Source: Hymenobacter frigidus | GTDB taxonomy: Bacteria; Bacteroidota; Bacteroidia; Cytophagales; Hymenobacteraceae | Direction: 5' to 3' | DNA: 51,487 bases | Assembly: GCF_014640435.1 (NCBI RefSeq) | Contig: NZ_BMGY01000032.1 | Span: 1-51,487 of the forward strand | In this document: positions 50,501 through 51,487 of the stretch, piece after piece | How positions within the stretch are numbered: the stretch's first letter is position 1 | Layout of the letters: each line of letters starts with the position of its first letter | Made by a program: the position numbers and the translations under genes | The notes under the pieces: model-generated | The model's database searches: none | What the model saw: only the letters and a program-made list of their open reading frames with translations | What the model was told of the DNA's origin: nothing

Positions 50501-51210
50501 AAAAGCGGCTTTCCTGCATCATCATCGATGATGAGCCCCTGGCTCAGGACCTTCTGAAGAAGTACACCAACCGCCTAAGCTTCTTGGAACTGACCACCAT
50601 TTTCGACAATGCGGTGGAGGCCTTGAGCCAGATGGAAACTCTGCGCCCCGACATCATCCTGCTGGACGTGAATATGCCAGAGATGAGTGGCATCGAATTT
50701 CTAAAAACCTTCTCTAACTTCCAGCCAGCCGTCATTCTTACCACGGCCTATTCCGAATATGCCCTAGAAGGTTTTGAGCACAACGTGGCCGACTTCATCC
50801 TCAAGCCCATTGTGTTCGAGCGGTTTGTGAAGGCCATTAATAAAGCCCGCGAAAAAATTGGCGCGGGCGCCGCGGTGCTGGCCGAGCCTCAGCGCATGCT
50901 GCTCATCAAGGAAAACAAGCGGTTCATCCGCGTCGCGCTCGACGATGTGCTTTTTGTGGAGGGCATGAAGGACTACTTGAAAATCCACACCAAAACCAAG
51001 GTCATCATCACCCACATGACCATGACCAAGATGGAAACCATGCTGGACAAGGCCACTTTCCTGCGCGTCAACCGCTCCTACATCGTTCAGAAAGCTGCCA
51101 TCAAGGCCATCACCGGCAACGTCATCGAGACCATCAACAACGCGGAGCTGCCCATTGGCGTGAATTACCGGGAGTCCATCCGGAAGATGACCGAAAAGGG
51201 AATATTGTAA
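50491..51210 (+). CDS. LytTR-family response regulator
   Basis: This 239-residue regulator has a receiver domain (residues about 1-120) with acidic pocket IIDDEP, phospho-acceptor Asp59 (ILLDVNMPEMSG), conserved Thr/Ala switch (LTTAYSEYA) and Lys in LKPIVFERF. A LytTR DNA-binding domain follows (KENKRFIRVALDDVLFVEGM; FLRVNRSYIVQ). It binds DNA as a non-HTH beta fold. It overlaps the kinase gene by 10 bases. Targets are likely promoters of the same locus. A REP hairpin with a T-run follows the stop. Confidence 0.94.
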   Translation: MAIEKRLSCIIIDDEPLAQDLLKKYTNRLSFLELTTIFDNAVEALSQMETLRPDIILLDVNMPEMSGIEFLKTFSNFQPAVILTTAYSEYALEGFEHNVADFILKPIVFERFVKAINKAREKIGAGAAVLAEPQRMLLIKENKRFIRVALDDVLFVEGMKDYLKIHTKTKVIITHMTMTKMETMLDKATFLRVNRSYIVQKAAIKAITGNVIETINNAELPIGVNYRESIRKMTEKGIL

Positions 51211-51235
51211 GCGAATTTTTGTTCTTCGCTTTCAA

Positions 51236-51269
51236 AACGTCATGCTGAGCGCAGTCGAAGCATGACGTT
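51236..51269. repeat. REP-like hairpin, copy D, also terminator of the LytTR gene
   Basis: AACGTCATGCT and AGCATGACGTT are perfect 11-base arms around GAGCGCAGTCGA, followed directly by CTTTTTT. It lies 26 bases after the LytTR stop and should end the exporter-kinase-regulator message. Confidence 0.8.
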
Positions 51270-51394
51270 CTTTTTTGCACCCTCTACACATACTTCTTAT
51301 TGCTGGCCGCTACTCTACCCTACTAAAAATCGGGCATAAAAACGGGAAGGTTCGACCTTTGTAGTTCCTCAACTGCCAAAAGCGCCCCCTCCCA

Positions 51395-51487
51395 GTGAAG
51401 CAATGCCTCGTTGCCAAAATTACGACCCTTTTGCATTCGGCACCGCTGGTGCGGAACCTGGCCTGCAAGAAGTTCATTGCCCGCTTC
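51395..51487 (+). CDS. Possible start of a gene running off the right edge
   Basis: From a GTG at 51395 a frame stays open to the window end (MKQCLVAKITTLLH, then SAPLVRNLACKKFIARF). Its later codons have the GC-rich third positions typical of genes here, unlike the frame from the ATG at 51403. GACCTTTG at 51354-51361 is one base off the -7 consensus. Too little is visible to name it. Confidence 0.35.
   Translation, partial: MKQCLVAKITTLLHSAPLVRNLACKKFIARF

Overview
The window looks like chromosomal DNA from a pigmented, aerobic Bacteroidota of the Cytophagales, most likely Hymenobacter or a close relative. The evidence is high-GC coding with GC-rich third positions, promoters of the Bacteroidota type (TTTG and TAnnTTTG), no clear Shine-Dalgarno sites, a T9SS sorting-domain protein, TonB-dependent receptors with carboxypeptidase-like N-terminal domains, DUF5686, DUF5723, DUF4834 and YfhO proteins, a MurF-alanine racemase fusion, and a rhodopsin with its retinal-forming oxygenase.

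Layout. 0.2-5.3 kb: two paralogous secreted alpha/beta-hydrolase-fold proteins, both with Gly in place of the nucleophile Ser, flanking an OmpA lipoprotein and a carboxypeptidase-regulatory-domain protein. 5.5-10.9 kb: murF-alr, then catalase and oxyR back to back with mirrored promoters. 11.1-14.7 kb: a TPR histidine kinase and an amidohydrolase. 14.8-17.1 kb: a phototrophy unit, a proton-pump rhodopsin plus Blh, behind a regulatory region rich in symmetric elements. 17.1-19.8 kb: a 13-bp minisatellite and a T9SS FG-GAP protein whose signal peptide is out of frame. 19.9-30.2 kb: envelope and housekeeping genes (DUF5686, EamA transporter, RecX, DUF4230, a GT-C-like membrane protein, a D-cysteine desulfhydrase-like enzyme, YfhO, DUF4834). 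30.5 kb: tRNA-Thr(CGT). 30.6-38.3 kb: DUF5723 with thrombospondin type 3 repeats, a LuxR-type regulator, a GGGP synthase-like protein, a holin-like membrane protein, a J-domain/TPR protein and a fasciclin protein. 38.5-41.0 kb: a TonB-dependent receptor.

41.1-51.2 kb is the most interesting block. It holds a second TonB-dependent receptor overlapping a LanC-like gene, which overlaps a second LanC gene by 4 bp. These are followed by a luciferase-like flavin oxidoreductase, a C39-peptidase ABC exporter and a LytS/LytTR two-component pair. It reads as a class I lanthipeptide-type RiPP locus, with cyclisation, possible reduction, leader cleavage and export, and peptide or envelope sensing. The first LanC has lost two of three zinc ligands while the second keeps all three, which suggests a catalytic/pseudo-catalytic pair. 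No precursor peptide or dehydratase is visible; they may lie beyond the right edge, where a GC3-rich open frame begins.

Intergenic DNA carries two families of REP-like palindromes and very long, symmetric A/T-flanked terminators. Functions come from recognised motifs, and no database search was run.
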